A stretch of 64,000 nt of DNA from Uranotaenia lowii. Taxonomy: Eukaryota; Arthropoda; Insecta; Diptera; Culicidae. Below, piece by piece: positions 44,310-56,413 of this stretch. The stretch is from contig NC_073693.1 in assembly GCF_029784155.1 (NCBI RefSeq), forward strand, positions 147,810,843 through 147,874,842, given 5' to 3'. Below the pieces are notes generated by a model. It was not told the DNA's origin, made no database searches, and saw only the letters and a list, made by a program, of their open reading frames with translations. A program made the translations under genes and the position numbers. Each line of letters starts with the position of its first letter. The first letter of the stretch is position 1.

Positions 44310-45845
44310 CTGCGGTGACACAATAGAGACACCAGAGCACTTAGTGTTCAACTGTCCAAGGTTTGAAGGGGCCGCCTGCGGACCAGACACGACAGCCGAC
44401 AACATCGTGCGGAGGATGTGTGAGGATGCCAATACTTGGCGCGTGGTCAGCGATTAGTTCACCCGGATCATGACTGCCCTGAAGAGGAGTTGGAACCAGC
44501 ACCAGTCCGCGACCGGTGTAGGGTGACTCATTCGTTGGGGACCACCGGAGTAGTGTGCGTCCGACCCTGGCAGTAAAGCATACAAAGATAAGCGTATGCC
44601 GAGCTGCGTATGCCGAGCTGCTAGGTAAGTCGCGCGTCTGTGTGTAGGATATCTCCAACGTTACCGTCGTGGAGTATCCGAGTCGAACCCGCCCTCTGCG
44701 ACGGTGGTGGTGGGGATAAGACTATACCTTCTCCGCAGTTGAACTCATAGGGGAAATAGTATTCACGTCGCGGAGTACTCTCGGGTAGAGTGGTCTCACG
44801 TCGCCGTCGGATGAGACACTCGAGTCGGGTAGGATGACATCACCGTCGGGATTCATCTGAGTCGCAAGCGTTTAAGACCCGTACGTGTGCTGTGACAGGC
44901 GCGAGTCTAGGATAAGCTGCTCTCGATTCGGCACACGGCGGGCAAAAATCTTAGGGTTGCCAGCCAAAAAGGGAGGAGGAAGACCGGACCACGGTCAGAG
45001 TAGAATGCCCTTTCGGCGGGGGGCATTCGAGTAGTGTGCGTCGGATCCTAGCAGTAAAGCATACAAAGATAAGACTCTATCTTCTGCGTAAGCCGAGCTG
45101 TTAGGTACGTCGCGAACGTTGTGTAGGATACCTCCACCGCCGCGGAGTATCTGAGTAAAACGCGCTCCCTACGAGGTAAGCTCGTAGGGGGAAGAGTATT
45201 TACGCCGGGTAGGGTGCCTTCACGTCGTCGGCGGGTGCGTCACCTGAGCCGGTGTAGGATGAATTCTTCGCCGGGAATCATCCGAGTAGTCTTTCGTAAA
45301 GCCCCGGACGTGTGCTGTGAAAGGCGCATGTCCAGGATAAGCTGCTCTCGACTCGGCACACGGACGAGCAAAGAGGAGAGGGCCTCGAGCCAAGCCAGGA
45401 GGAGCCAAGATCTCGAGTCGTTAGAGGAGAGGTCATTGGTCTCTTGCAGTGGTCTCGAACAGAGGCGGAGCGCACGATAGTCGTGGGAACCAAGCTAGTC
45501 TCAAGTTGCGAGTAAAGGCCGGACCTTGAGTCGTTAGAGGAGAGGTCCTTAGTCTTAAATCGTAACAAGAGGCAGGGTATATATGCTGGAGTTTGACTCG
45601 AACTAGAGCTGTCGATGAGGGCTTAAGCGCGGACTTGCTCTCCCATCTCGGGTATAGCCTTCGTTGCAGGTCTGGATGGGAATTATGGCCAAAGGCCCAG
45701 GTGGACTTTATGGCGTAGGGATACTTAGTATCATGAGTCGTCCAATTGCACCCATGGACCCAGAGTAGCATTCTGGGGGGACTCGGTCGCTCGCTGAGCC
45801 TTGGAATGCAATCCGTTAAAAGGATTTACCACCTGGGTGATCAAC
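44310..45845 (+). mobile_element. 5'-truncated R1-like non-LTR fragment with repeated 3' UTR
   Basis: The insert opens near the end of an ORF2 with TICGDTIETPEHLVFNCPRF, a C-terminal CCHC zinc-finger block typical of R1-clade elements. It continues through VRRMCEDANTWRVVSD to a stop at about 44458. The remaining 1.4 kb is GC-rich 3' UTR made of diverged direct repeats. It is flanked by an exact 11-bp duplication (TGACGTACCAT) and sits in RTE copy B. Heavy 5' truncation is normal for target-primed reverse transcription. Confidence 0.75.
44520..45390 (+). repeat. Two diverged direct repeats (about 425-480 bp) in the R1-like 3' UTR
   Basis: TAGTGTGCGTC (44551 and 45032), CAGTAAAGCATACAAAGATA, GTGTAGGATA, GTGTGCTGTGA and GGATAAGCTGCTCTCGA (about 44910 and 45335) appear in the same order twice. 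A smaller repeat, GAGTCGTTAGAGGAGAGGTC, follows at 45415 and 45533. Confidence 0.75.
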
Positions 45846-46190
45846 TGACGTACCATATTTGGAGGCGCGCAGTCGAACGGATTGAGGAGTTGAAGGATGA
45901 ACTATTAGCCTACGCAACTCTACGGCGAACCTTCTGGATACTGAAGATGGCGAGATGGCTAGACGGATACGCTGGATAGAACATGTTACAAGAATGCCGG
46001 ACGACTGTCCTACAAAACATGTGTTAGCGAAAATCCGATAGACACCAGATGTGTAGGGACACAGCGAGCAAGGTGGTTAAGACGAAGTGGAGCGTGATCT
46101 TGCGAATAAATGATGCCCGAGAAATTAGAGAACGGTTGCCATGGAACGAGTGGATTGAAGGAAGTATGTTCAGCATTTTAAGTCGTGAAA
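45846..46190 (+). pseudogene. RTE-clade remnant, copy B, C-terminal part
   Basis: After the R1-like insert the RTE reading resumes as RTIFGGAQSNG and, in other frames, matches the WAGHVARMPDDCP, WLDQVERDLAN and PRNWRTVAMDR tail blocks of the copy at 56424-57615. About 20 bases of coding sequence are already missing at the insertion point. Frameshifts are frequent. Confidence 0.72.
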
Positions 46191-46899
46191 CTGTAGACGT
46201 GTGGGAAAATTTTTTCACCCACAGTATTTTAAATACGAGGAAGTAAAGAAACTGGAGAAAAAATTAGTTGTTGAGTATAAGATTTGGAATGGCAATCAAA
46301 CTGTTGAGATTTGTAGATGACGTTGTCCTCCTAGCGTCTGTTTTGTCAACGGCAGACCGTTGTAGAATTCCGTTGCCGAAAAGCACCAAGTGTAATGCGG
46401 CTGATCGCTCGATTATAGCTTCAAATTTTAACAACATCTATCGCTTAATAGATGCCGTGGGTATGCCACGTGTGTGGGTGGTATACACAGCATAGGATAG
46501 TTCGATCTTGAATCGATCTTTGCAAGATCGAATTTTAGATTTTTTGGATCGATTCTTCAGCCATGGAAAAAAAAACTATTAGATCGATTTATTTCGATTT
46601 TAGAGATTCGATCTTTCGATCTTTTTAATACTTTTCTTTCGATGAACTGGAGATATTTACATCTAATTTTAAGTTACCATCTGTTTGGCATCTGGTCGTT
46701 ATCGGTTCTCAAAATAAGATTGTGGAAATTTGTTTGGCACTAATCTAATGATGGGAATATGTTCACCAATGTGTATCAACACTTTCGAGACACTTGTTTA
46801 TGAATAGCAAGCAAGGGCCTATAAATGTAGACAAAACATACAAAAACTTTGAGGATTCATTATTTGATGTAATTTTCTCACCTCATAAAATAGTTCATA
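46191..46899. other. AT-rich stretch with GATCGA-rich patch
   Basis: Between about 46500 and 46635 the phrases CGATCTT, GATCGATT and TTCGATC recur in both orientations. Nothing else is recognised. Confidence 0.4.
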
Positions 46900-47690
46900 A
46901 CTCGCAAAATTTCCGACCCAGAATTACCGTATGGCGCGTTATCAAACGGAATAAGGAAACATTGACGACGATTCGGAAGCCACAAGTCAATCGTCGGAGT
47001 GAAAGTATCGACCTTAAAATGCGTGGTAGGGTTCTCTAGACGATTAAGAGGAACTCCAATCTATCGGATCGTGATTTGGCCAGAAAATTCGGTGCTGCCC
47101 ATAGCACCTTGAGTAAAATTCGACTCATGGAAGGAATCAAGTCGTATCAAGTTAGCTAACAGCCAAATCGAAAATCTAGTTGCTGATTAAGTTCGACGGG
47201 TGTCTTCTGATGGACTATGAAACCTATGTCAAGGCCGACTTCGGGCAAATCCCAGGTCAAACATTTTCTCGGCCACGGTACGGGCTGGGGGATGTTCCAA
47301 CCGATTTGAATAATGTTTTTGCCGACAAATTAGCACGGAAATTTATGGTTTAGCATTTGCAGCTGAGGCAAAAAAAACGAAAGTTTTCTTTACAAATAAG
47401 ATAATGAAGTTGGATCTATACCAAAAAGAGTGTCTCCAAAAACGAATTTTGCCGTTCATTGGATCCCACGATCATCTCGTAATGTTTTGGCCAGATTTGG
47501 CAAACTGTCATTACAGCAAAGTCGTTCAGGAATGGTATGCAGAGGAAGGGGTCCAGTTTGTTCTGAAAAACCTTAACCCACCCAACTGTCCTTACTTCCG
47601 CCGTGTTGAGAAATACTGGGCTATCATGAAGAGTAGACTCACGGCAAATGGAATTGTTTGACAGTGATCTTCCAGCTAATTTTGAATCAT
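46900..47690 (+). pseudogene. Mariner (D37E-type) transposase pseudogene, near full length
   Basis: N-terminal helix-turn-helix blocks read IKRNKETLTTIRKPQVNRRS, DLKMRGRVL, LSDRDLARKFGAAHSTLSKI and MEGIKSYQVS. The catalytic part reads YETYVKADFG, FADKLARKF, KECLQKRILPFIGSH, VMFWPDLANCHYSKVVQEWY and NPPNCPYFRRVEKYWAIMKS. D-to-E spacing is again 37 residues, as in the copy at 34958-36220. Stops at about 47037 and elsewhere plus frameshifts disable it. It is the most complete of the three mariner copies in the window. Confidence 0.85.
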
Positions 47691-48436
47691 GGTTTATATG
47701 AAACGGCTTCCAGATGAAGTGAAAGGGATAAGCTGAGGAACCTTCTGCACATGACGTATATTCCAAATATTTGGTGTAATTGAAGTTTGGACACTTTCGT
47801 TTTCACTTGAATGTGCTAACCAGTGACACAATTTACAGAGCAACTTTCGGACAGCCACAATTGAACGCTCAATAATAACCTTACGATAGTTTAACTATTT
47901 AGCATGTTAAATTATTCAAAAATTCTTTAAATATGAAATAAAAACATGAAGTTCAAATCCAAACTGCTTGCGACCATTCAGCGCCTACAAAATAAGACGT
48001 AAGCCCCACGATAGCAATGGAACCAATTAGCACGTTCAATTTCTCCATCGTCTTCAAGAAGCTCCCCGAGGCCTCGGGCAATTTCAAATCGAACCAAGTG
48101 CTGTGCAATGCACAATTCTGCTTGGAAGGTATCTTCAGTTTTCTGTTCGTGTGAACCAATTTTCTCCGTCCCTAGCTCATTCCGCACTTTCATCTTTCTC
48201 CCACATCGCAGCAGCAGGAAACCTCCCAGCAGGAAAATGAAAGGGGTTAATTTTAGCACCCACTATCCGGGACACTAGTTTGCTAAAGTCGTTCGTAGCG
48301 TTTGGATTTGCTTACGTCGGGTTGATTAACCGGTGGAAGTTTTGCTCTGGCAGATAGTGTTCCACCTCCAGGGATAAAGTAGGAAGCAGATTGGGAGTGA
48401 TAAGACACATCCATCAGTGAAATTCGGCACACCAAA
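47691..48436. other. Region upstream of the CUB-domain gene
   Basis: This is the presumed promoter and 5' UTR of the downstream gene. No clear TATA or initiator element stands out. The minus-strand frame 47978-48259 is considered and rejected separately. Confidence 0.4.
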
Positions 48437-51400
48437 ATGTATCTGCAATGGTCGATTTGGTGTCTTATTTTTGGCCAATTACTAACCGAACCATTGCTAA
48501 GCCCCGGCGGACTCTTGGCGAATGGATCGGAAGTGGATTTTGTCGGTATCGGACACGAGCGTCAAGGAAGGCGTAAGTTCTAAAGATGTTCGGGGAAGGT
48601 GATCCCGGAAATCTACCGTGTGACATATTTAAATCGGATGAAAAACGTTAATTCACGTTGTGTATCATGGAATATGAAGTGTTTTGACTGTTTGAAGAGA
48701 GTGACTCGAAGCAGGTGGAGGAAGTTTAAATAAAATGCAACAAATTTGAAACTCTGGCACAGAACTATACCGATAAAATCCTCAAAACAAAAATATTACT
48801 TCAAAATGAACATTAATAGTCAAAACATCCTAGTTTATGTTTAAAATGAATAAACAGAATATCTGCCAGGGTAAAAAATTTCGGCTTTTATGACTGTGTT
48901 CAAGGTAATTTACCAAACGGCTTTGTACTCAAACGATTACAATTAAAAAACTTATGAAGATAAATCTTTGAATAAATTTTCTGGATCAAGTTGAGCGCTT
49001 TAGCTTGTAATGAATCCAAGGAAAATATTCAAATTCACTATGAATTTCATATTTCGCAGTGAAATGTTTCATTTCCAAATTCTTATCGATCCTTAGGGCT
49101 ATGCACCGTTGCAATTGCAAAATAATTTTATGTACAGAAAACCTTTGTAAAGAATAAGTCATTCGAAATTGAATCTTAAAAGACCACCAAGAACACAATC
49201 AGCAAAATTTTATGCTTTCATTTTCAAAATTTTACAGAGCAAAATTAAGAATTTACAATTATCAAAAAACATAAAGGGACAGTTCTTGAACCATTTCCGT
49301 TTTTTTTTTAAATTTATCTTTTACAGCCCTCGACTTTTTAGCGATGGTGTTTTGGAGATCGTGACAAAACTGAATCAAAGAAATAAAAGAAAGATTTTTT
49401 TTCTAACAGAATTCAATAAGCTGTTTCTATTATTTTGAGTAAGAAGTGTATTCGAAAAAAAATTCAACACTTTGTTTTCTAAATGATTTTTGAATGCAAT
49501 GATGAAATTGATGAAATTTTCAGCGAAGCTTCTTCGTAGTGTTATGTTGACATACATAAATTTTTGTGACGTTCTTTTGAGCTATTTTCGAAATAGCGTC
49601 CAGAAAAAAAGTTTTTCGACTTTAATTTTTGGGCACCACGTGCGCCATCTATAATGTATAAGTATACTATGGACCATCTTTTGTCAGGCTATTTTTTCTA
49701 ACCTTTTCTGTTTCCTGAAGCTTAACCTTCAAAATGATTAAAAGTTTTGAATATTATAGAAGTTTCGATGAATTTCTCCTTCGACCTAAAAAAACATATT
49801 TGACTTTTTATAACTCTACAACTGCTTTTGTGTAATTTTCCTATTTCAGATCCACCCGAATCAAAGTATAAATGTTGTGGGACCTATTTAAGTGCTATGT
49901 AGGGAAAACTTACCCATTTGGAAGCAGTCGTCTTTGAACATTTAGGCAGTCATCGTGTCAATCTTTATGAAACACCGATTGAACTGCAGCTTCGACAGGT
50001 CATCAGCCTCCTAAAGAACTGGACATCAAATTTAAAAAAAAAAAATTCTCCTTGTTTATCTCCGGAATATCCATGCGAGACTTGTCAACGTGAAGTTTTT
50101 GACTGGAAACCTGCCAGGTGCCAGCTAAAAAGTTCGTTTTTTAGTACATTACGAAATTTTCCAAAATCTCTCCCCACTTGCGGTCAAAATATTTTGCGCT
50201 CGATTTGACCACCGTATTTTGATTATTTTACCGATGGACAGCTTTTTTACCTTTTGGAAGTAAAGTCAGGCTTTTTAGAAATTTTTCATAATTTTCTCAA
50301 TTGAAATTTTCGAAATGCGCTTGATAAAACCTCGCATATGCCTAAACTTCATGGAATCAATCATCTTCACTTTTATTTTAATTTAAGCTCACTGACTCCT
50401 TAAACGAATGACGGTATGAGATTTTGTTGAATAATTAATCTCCAGCTTCGTATTTTTCCCGATCCTGCCCATTTGGTCAATGAGCTTATGTATTGGACGC
50501 TATCCCAAAAACCACTTGACAGATTGTCATCAAGTATTTTGCGCGTATTCATTACATTACTAGGTTGCTTCATTAAAAATTTTATCAATTTCCATCTATG
50601 TTTTTAAAAATTACTCATAAAACGAAGTGTTGCATTTGATTCGAATACACTCCTTAGCGTTATAAATCGGAAATGCGTTCAGCTATGCTTCCATCATTTT
50701 GAAACCACACCGAATTATCAAACCGCCCCAATTATCAATTACTTTTTCTATTAGGAGATAAGGGCATAATGGCCACTTTAAGGAAAACGCTTATTTCACC
50801 ATAAAAAATAGCTATAATATGTGAATAATACCATTGTTTCGTGTTCAGACACTAAAATAAAATAATCTATTTTCTTATTAGCTGAAACTTGAAAAAGTAG
50901 ACGAAAATGTTTAAAAATGCATTTTAATAATTTTTGCCGAAAGCTGAAAACCAGTCACTGCAAGGGCATAATGAGAACCCTCTGGGACAGAATAAGCACC
51001 ATTAATTGTGGCACGATGAGCGTTTACTGCCAGGGAATCTAGCAGCGAGTGATCCAAATCCAACTTGACTTGTTTCATCTGATGATTTGGCCTAGAGGTG
51101 ATGGGTGCGCTCGCTATCCCGGTATACGATTTCTCATGCGTTAAACGGATAAAGCAAAAGCCTTCACTTCAATTTCACCGATAAGCTGTCATGCTTATGG
51201 AAATCTGTGTAAGAGAAAAGAGCGAACTTTATTCTTTTTAGTAGGCCCAAGCCCAAGTGGAGGGTGTCGGAGAGATAATCAGAGGCCCAATCGTCAGATA
51301 TAAACTAGTCAAGCTGTAGGTCTATAATTTATTTGAAAAAATCGAATAGACTTAGCTGCTAGATTATACGGCAGAAAACGCTCGTCGTACCCCGATTGAT

Positions 51401-54400
51401 AGTACTCTGTTCGCCCCGAGTTAACAAATTTAAGTAAAAACGCGTTTGAGAATTGATTGAAGTGAAAAATAAAAAAAATTTAATGATGGTGAAAATTGAG
51501 AAACAATCCCAAGTAACACTTTTTTATTTATAAGACTCTTCAGGCCTCTTTAAAAACCAAAACTTGGTTCTATATCCGGTTACGAAACCTAAAATGTTGC
51601 TTGGGATATGTACATTATAGATCAAGATTATTTTAATGTCATGAAAGCTTATTTCGTGGTGCTCAAAAATTATAATATTTTCGTAACTTGAAAACCTAGC
51701 TGAATTTTTCCAAATATTTCTGTAAAGATGGTAAGAAAATATCTTTTTTGGTAAAAAATGAGTACTATAGGAAGTACAAATCAAATCCTCATGAACATTT
51801 ATTCAAGAAAATACGTACTGTTGTACAAAAGAGGAGTGCATTTTATTCTACGGGTGCTTGTTATGCCCTTATCTCCCCTATCCATAATTTTCCCGAAGAA
51901 ATATTAATCATTGCTCAGGGGCAAAATTGGTTAAAGATCATTTTTTGAATATTTCCAGCGAAAGCTGTTAATCAAAATCTTCTAAGATCATTCTCAAAGT
52001 AAAATTTCTTTCTTTTAAATTAATTTCTACAAACGTTATTCAACATACACACTTTGAAGAGTTCAAAGATGAAGTGGGTTACCATTTTATGCAGTTTAAA
52101 TTAAGTTCCTTACTTTCACTAAGCTCATGTTGGAACTATCCTTCAGCGTTTATGAAACTTAATGAAAGGAAGCATCAATATTTGTAGTGTTTGTATACAA
52201 CACTTGTCATGGATGATGGGTATCGCTGTAAATAGCGATTATGCTTAACTGGTGCGTCTTGTACAGTTTTCCCCTATTCAGCCACATAGGCCGAATATTT
52301 ATTTATTTTTTTAATTATACCAAAGTAGACTTCTCAAATTTTTCAACTGATCATCAAATCATCAAAAACTTATGGTTTCAGTTAAACACTTCAGATGTAT
52401 CCGTGTATTTTTCACTGTAGATAGCTTTGAACTCTTTTTTTTTTATTTATACAGGCTTGCCCATAAACCAAATAAATAATTCGAGAAAAGTTAAATCTGA
52501 TCGGGAAGGCCACATATTTTTTTAAACTTTTCGGATTTTACCCAGTTTTTTCAGATTTTTTGCTAAATCAAATGAAAAAATCAAACATCTCTTTAAAAGT
52601 TTTTAAGTTTTCTGTTAGAAAACGACTTTTGGAGTTAATTTTTTCGATTAGATTAAATAGATACTGCTGTTGTAATTCGATGAAAAATTTTGAAAATCGA
52701 AGAGACCTCTAATTTAAAACAAACTGATACATCTTGTTGGATATAATCGACTTAAAACATGAGGGCATGGTTGTCCATTTCTCCCCGAGCGGCTTGAAAA
52801 ATGCAACTCAGTGAACTTTTCGTTCTGAAACACTTGCCCTGCTCTGTTAAGACGCCGGGCGTAGGGGAAAGGTTTCCTAAATGGGCCTATCGGGTTAAAT
52901 GACCCTACGGCTGTTTGGCGAAATGGCTGACTAGACAGCTTATCTGACCAATGCATTTTGAGGGTGATACGCTTAGAACATAAGGCAAGAAAGAATTTTA
53001 TGAATTTATAAACTCAAAAAAATTCTAAAAAAATCATACAAGGTTTTGATACATTTTGAAGTAGTATTTCGACTTTTAAAAATTATACGTAAAGAAGTTT
53101 AAAACAAAAACTATTATGGTTTCTGTTTCTTACTCAAATGAACTTAAGAAATTAAACATATTTCAGCTTTTGTGGAGGTTTAAAAATGATTATATATTGG
53201 AATAATAGAGTGTTTTTGTATGCCCCCATCATGTTTGTAAAATGCCTCCATCCTAAAATAACAGGTTAAATAGAATAAATAAATGATTTTATCATTGAAT
53301 CTTCAAATCTAAGCTCTGAATAACATCTTAAGAGAGAATTGAAGACCTAAAAACAGGTTTGATAAAGTTTTCCTGATTGATGAACTGCCTCCATAGTATG
53401 GCAACCCTAACTTTTGTTTATTTCCATAAAATTATAATATACAAAGATTTTTATAACACTTCATCTTTGTCGTATGGAAATTATTACTTTCTAGCAGTTT
53501 CAATGAAATTATACGGAAATATTGCCAAAAAACAGAAATTTTGTTCAAAACAAAAATAGGCGCATTTAGCCCGCACAGTTTGAGGTTCGGCATTTTAGAC
53601 AACACTTACAATAAAATCGTTTTCTTGGAAACAGAAGAAAATTTCAACATAAAAATTACTCCATTGTATAGAAAACAGATGCCTGCACACGTGTATATAG
53701 TTTTTGTACAAATATTCGACGTGATATTTGATTAAATCAGTGTTCTGCTTAATAGGCGCATATAGCCCGCTCCTCCCCTACTCAGTTGTCACCTCCATGC
53801 AATCGAATTCAATGAGTGCCAATTTTCGCGTCCTCTGAAAAGTGGTTACCCGGTTTTAGATTAAATTTAAGCGACGGCTGCATTATACAAAAGGCGATGT
53901 TTGAGTAAAATTGAGCAGGGCTCTGGGTATTTCAAAACTAGTGAGTATATATCAGTATGTATATTAAAATTTTATTGATTCCATCCTGCAATTTGTATTT
54001 TCCTGATTAAGAATACGGACCATTTTCCACAGTTTTTTCTCCTCTTTCAAACTAGAACGTATAACAGGAAATTCAGAATTTATTGTCTGATTGCTATTTT
54101 TAATTCTTGTTCTCGTTTAATAAGCATTCCTCGATCCTAAAAAATAATTTAGTTCAAATATTTTTACATTGAAATGAGCTTCACCTACCTTCATTCGGGA
54201 TGTGTATTTACACAACAAAAATATACCTATAGGCTCGTATCAAAATAACACTCTGCTTTTTTTTTATTCTTTCAAAGGTTATCAAGAAATACATTTATAT
54301 ATTGAGGTCTATCGAAAAAAAAATTAGAATCAAAATAGCTGGTTTAAGAAAACTACTTATTTTTAGCAAACCTGGTTGAAATAAGTCAGTTTGAAGCAAG

Positions 54401-55703
54401 TTTATTTCGTCATATGATAAAGATTCTAATTAAGAATTTATCACTAATATTTTTGCTTTAGTGTTCCCATTCTACACTATCGGACGTATTGCCAACATTC
54501 CCTGTAGGGCTACCAACGGGTTAACGGGAACTTGTCTAATCAGAGGTCAATGTTCCGATAACGCAGGACTAGCGGGAGGAACATGCAGTACCAACACAAA
54601 TCAGGCAACGTGTTGTATAAGTAAGTATTGCATAGTCAGTCCTGTCTTCGAGAAAATAATGTCCTTTTCTGGTTAAAATTAAGTCAGCAGAACATGTGGT
54701 GGATCCTCCAACCTCAACAGCACCTACTTCAACAACCAGGGATACCCAGCATTAACAACTGCTGGAGGAAGTTGCTCGTTCACGGTCACGCCTGGCTCAA
54801 ACATCTGTCAATTGAGGATAGATTTCCGTGCGTTAACGTTAGCACAACCGGATGGAGACGGAAACTGTCTTACGGATGTGCTGACCATCACTGGAGGTAG
54901 CACTCAGGTTCCAAACATTTGTGGAGAAAATTCCGGTCAGCATGTGTACGTCAACTTTGCCGAAGCCAATCCCATCACGATAAGAGTATCAACGTCGGGT
55001 TCGAATACGTTGAGTCGCCAGTGGAGCTTTGAACTGTCCCAAATTGCCTGTGATTCTGAATGGAAGGCTCCGAGTGGATGTCTACAGTACTACATGGAAC
55101 CAACTGGAGTGATCTCGAGCTTCAACTACAACTTTGGTGCAAATCCAAACTTGAACTCCCTGGGCTTGCCAGGAAGTCGTCAGATCGCGTCTCAACAGTA
55201 TGGAATCTGTATTAGGCCTGCTGCTGATCAGTGCTCGATTACCTATAGTTTGGTAAACAAAACCGTTTTATGAACGAAGAAAAATAATTCCAATAACCCA
55301 ATTTTTAAACATTGTGGTTTCAGCCTACAAACGCACCCTTCGGATTTACTGTATCTGAACCGGCTGATGCAGTCGCGGCTGATATGATCGGAAGTGGTGC
55401 ACTGATGCTTAATGGGCAGCTTTGCACTACCGATTACATCATTATCCCGGACCCGACGATCTCGGACGCAGCCGTGGCTGGAACGGAGTTTTTGGACCGT
55501 TTCTGTGGATTAGGATTGTATCCTGTGACGAGTAAGTTAATTTTGTGATTTTTTTTTTATTCAATATCACTTTAAACAATAATTTTAATTCAGGTAATGT
55601 TCTTCCATTTGTGGTTTACGTAGTGTGGGATGAAAATGAATCTCCTGATAGTGCCAATCGAGGTTTCAGTTTGGCGTATTCCCAAAATTCGTGCGGAATT
55701 TAG
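48437..55703 (+). CDS. Secreted CUB-domain protein, five exons, 393 aa
   Basis: Exons are 48437-48572, 54462-54620, 54684-55252, 55324-55531 and 55594-55703 (1182 nt in total, in frame to the TAG). All introns are GT-AG, and the phases (1, 1, 0, 1) join correctly. Exon 1 encodes a hydrophobic N-terminus (MYLQWSIWCLIFGQLL), probably a signal peptide, and an RQGR furin-like site (residues 42-45). Exon 2 adds a six-cysteine segment (C60, C70, C76, C87, C96, C97). A CUB domain follows from RTCGG (about 101-222), containing FTVTPGSNICQLRIDF. A CUB-like second domain has GCLQYYMEP, YGICIRP, CTTDYIIIP and RGFSLAYSQNSCG. This architecture is typical of a large insect family of secreted proteins of unknown function. 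AATAAA lies at 55709-55714. Exon 1 is the least certain part because it is 5.9 kb away. Confidence 0.85.
50751..51880. mobile_element. 1.13-kb intronic element with TAGGAGATAAGGGCATAA ends
   Basis: TTAGGAGATAAGGGCATAAT (50751-50770) is matched, inverted, by TTATGCCCTTATCTCCCCTA (51861-51880). An internal partial copy, AAGGGCATAATG, lies at about 50963. There is no open frame of note. The end sequence resembles that of the 920-bp GTAGGGGAA family. Confidence 0.68.
52861..53781 (-). mobile_element. 921-bp GTAGGGGAA MITE, inverted copy, in intron 1
   Basis: Reads on the minus strand as the same element as 42128-43047, with ends GTAGGGGAGGAGCGGGCTAT and CCTTTCCCCTAC. The similarity covers the full length with scattered substitutions. 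Confidence 0.82.
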
Positions 55704-55708
55704 AGAGG

Positions 55709-55714
55709 AATAAA
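55709..55714 (+). terminator. Candidate polyadenylation signal of the CUB-domain gene
   Basis: AATAAA begins 5 bases after the stop codon. A very short 3' UTR would result, or a later signal may be used. Confidence 0.45.
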
Positions 55715-55810
55715 TTTTGTATTGAACTGTTTTGTATCACTTTAACATATCACAACACATTTCGTTTGAAAGAAAATATGTTCGGTATTATTGAAAATTC
55801 AATTCTTATA

Positions 55811-56112
55811 CAGTAGAACCCCGCTAATGCGAGGCATTCGGGGGAAGGACCACCTCGGATAGGTGAAACCTCGGATAACACAAAATACATTGACAAACCT
55901 TTTTCTTACCGTATTGCATACCATCCAGGCGCATGCTATTTAAACGACATATTACAGCAAGTTTATACTTCAAACTCGCAGAAACATCGATTAAATGACA
56001 TAACAAAATATTGCAGTGAAAATCGCTACTTTACATCGATTTTTTTTTATAAAAATGGAGGCTCGGATTACGCAAACCTCGCAATCTGAGCTCGGATAAG
56101 CGGGGTTCAACT
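55811..56112. mobile_element. About 300-bp pogo/Tigger-like MITE
   Basis: TA (55809-55810) is followed by CAGTAGAACCCCGCTAATGC. The right end GATAAGCGGGGTTCAACTT, followed by TA, is its inverted match with a few changes. CTCGGATAA/CTCGGATTA phrases recur inside. CAGT...ACCCCGCTTATCCG ends with a TA target resemble pogo-type elements of the Tc1/mariner superfamily. It begins about 110 bp past the stop codon of the CUB gene. Confidence 0.72.
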
Positions 56113-56413
56113 TTATTTATCTATCTCATCTCATCTATCTAATCTTCTAATGAATTACCTATATGAGAAATCTTACGTTGCGATCTACGACTGCATTGGG
56201 GAAGTTACGTTCATTTTAATTTACATGAATGACAACAATGTTAGGAGTGTGATATTATGGCGATAAAAAGTCTGTAAGAATGATATTCACGGAGCCACAT
56301 GACACCATCATTCTCCTCAAAACACACACAAACGGCACTTTTCTAGCATTTAATTTCTTCCTACTCAAAGCTTCCTAACTCAATGGGTTGACCTTTTTTC
56401 TCCACACATCTAA
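56113..56413. other. Short AT-rich intergenic stretch
   Basis: Nothing recognised. Confidence 0.5.

Larger units (their letters stand above)
48573..54461 (+). other. Intron 1 of the CUB-domain gene, 5.9 kb, filled with repeats
   Basis: It runs from donor GTAAGT at 48573 to acceptor TTTTTGCTTTAG ending at 54461. It contains a TIR element at 50751-51880, part of a CCCGG repeat near 52500 and the 921-bp MITE at 52861-53781. The other introns of the gene are only 62-71 bp, so nearly all of the growth in gene length comes from this intron. Confidence 0.75.

Noticed and set aside
44157..45771. Several 60-110 codon frames on both strands in the GC-rich region
   Set aside because: Higher GC lowers stop frequency; the region is explained as RTE remnant plus repeated R1-like 3' UTR.
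47978..48259. Minus-strand frame with a hydrophobic start (MLKLTPFIFLLGGFLLL)
   Set aside because: The signal-like start is attractive, but no family is recognised, overlapping frames exist, and it lies just upstream of the better-supported CUB gene on the other strand. I treat it as chance.
51055..51180. Possible tRNA-like A box (TGGCCTAGAGG)
   Set aside because: No B box or cloverleaf follows at the required distance.
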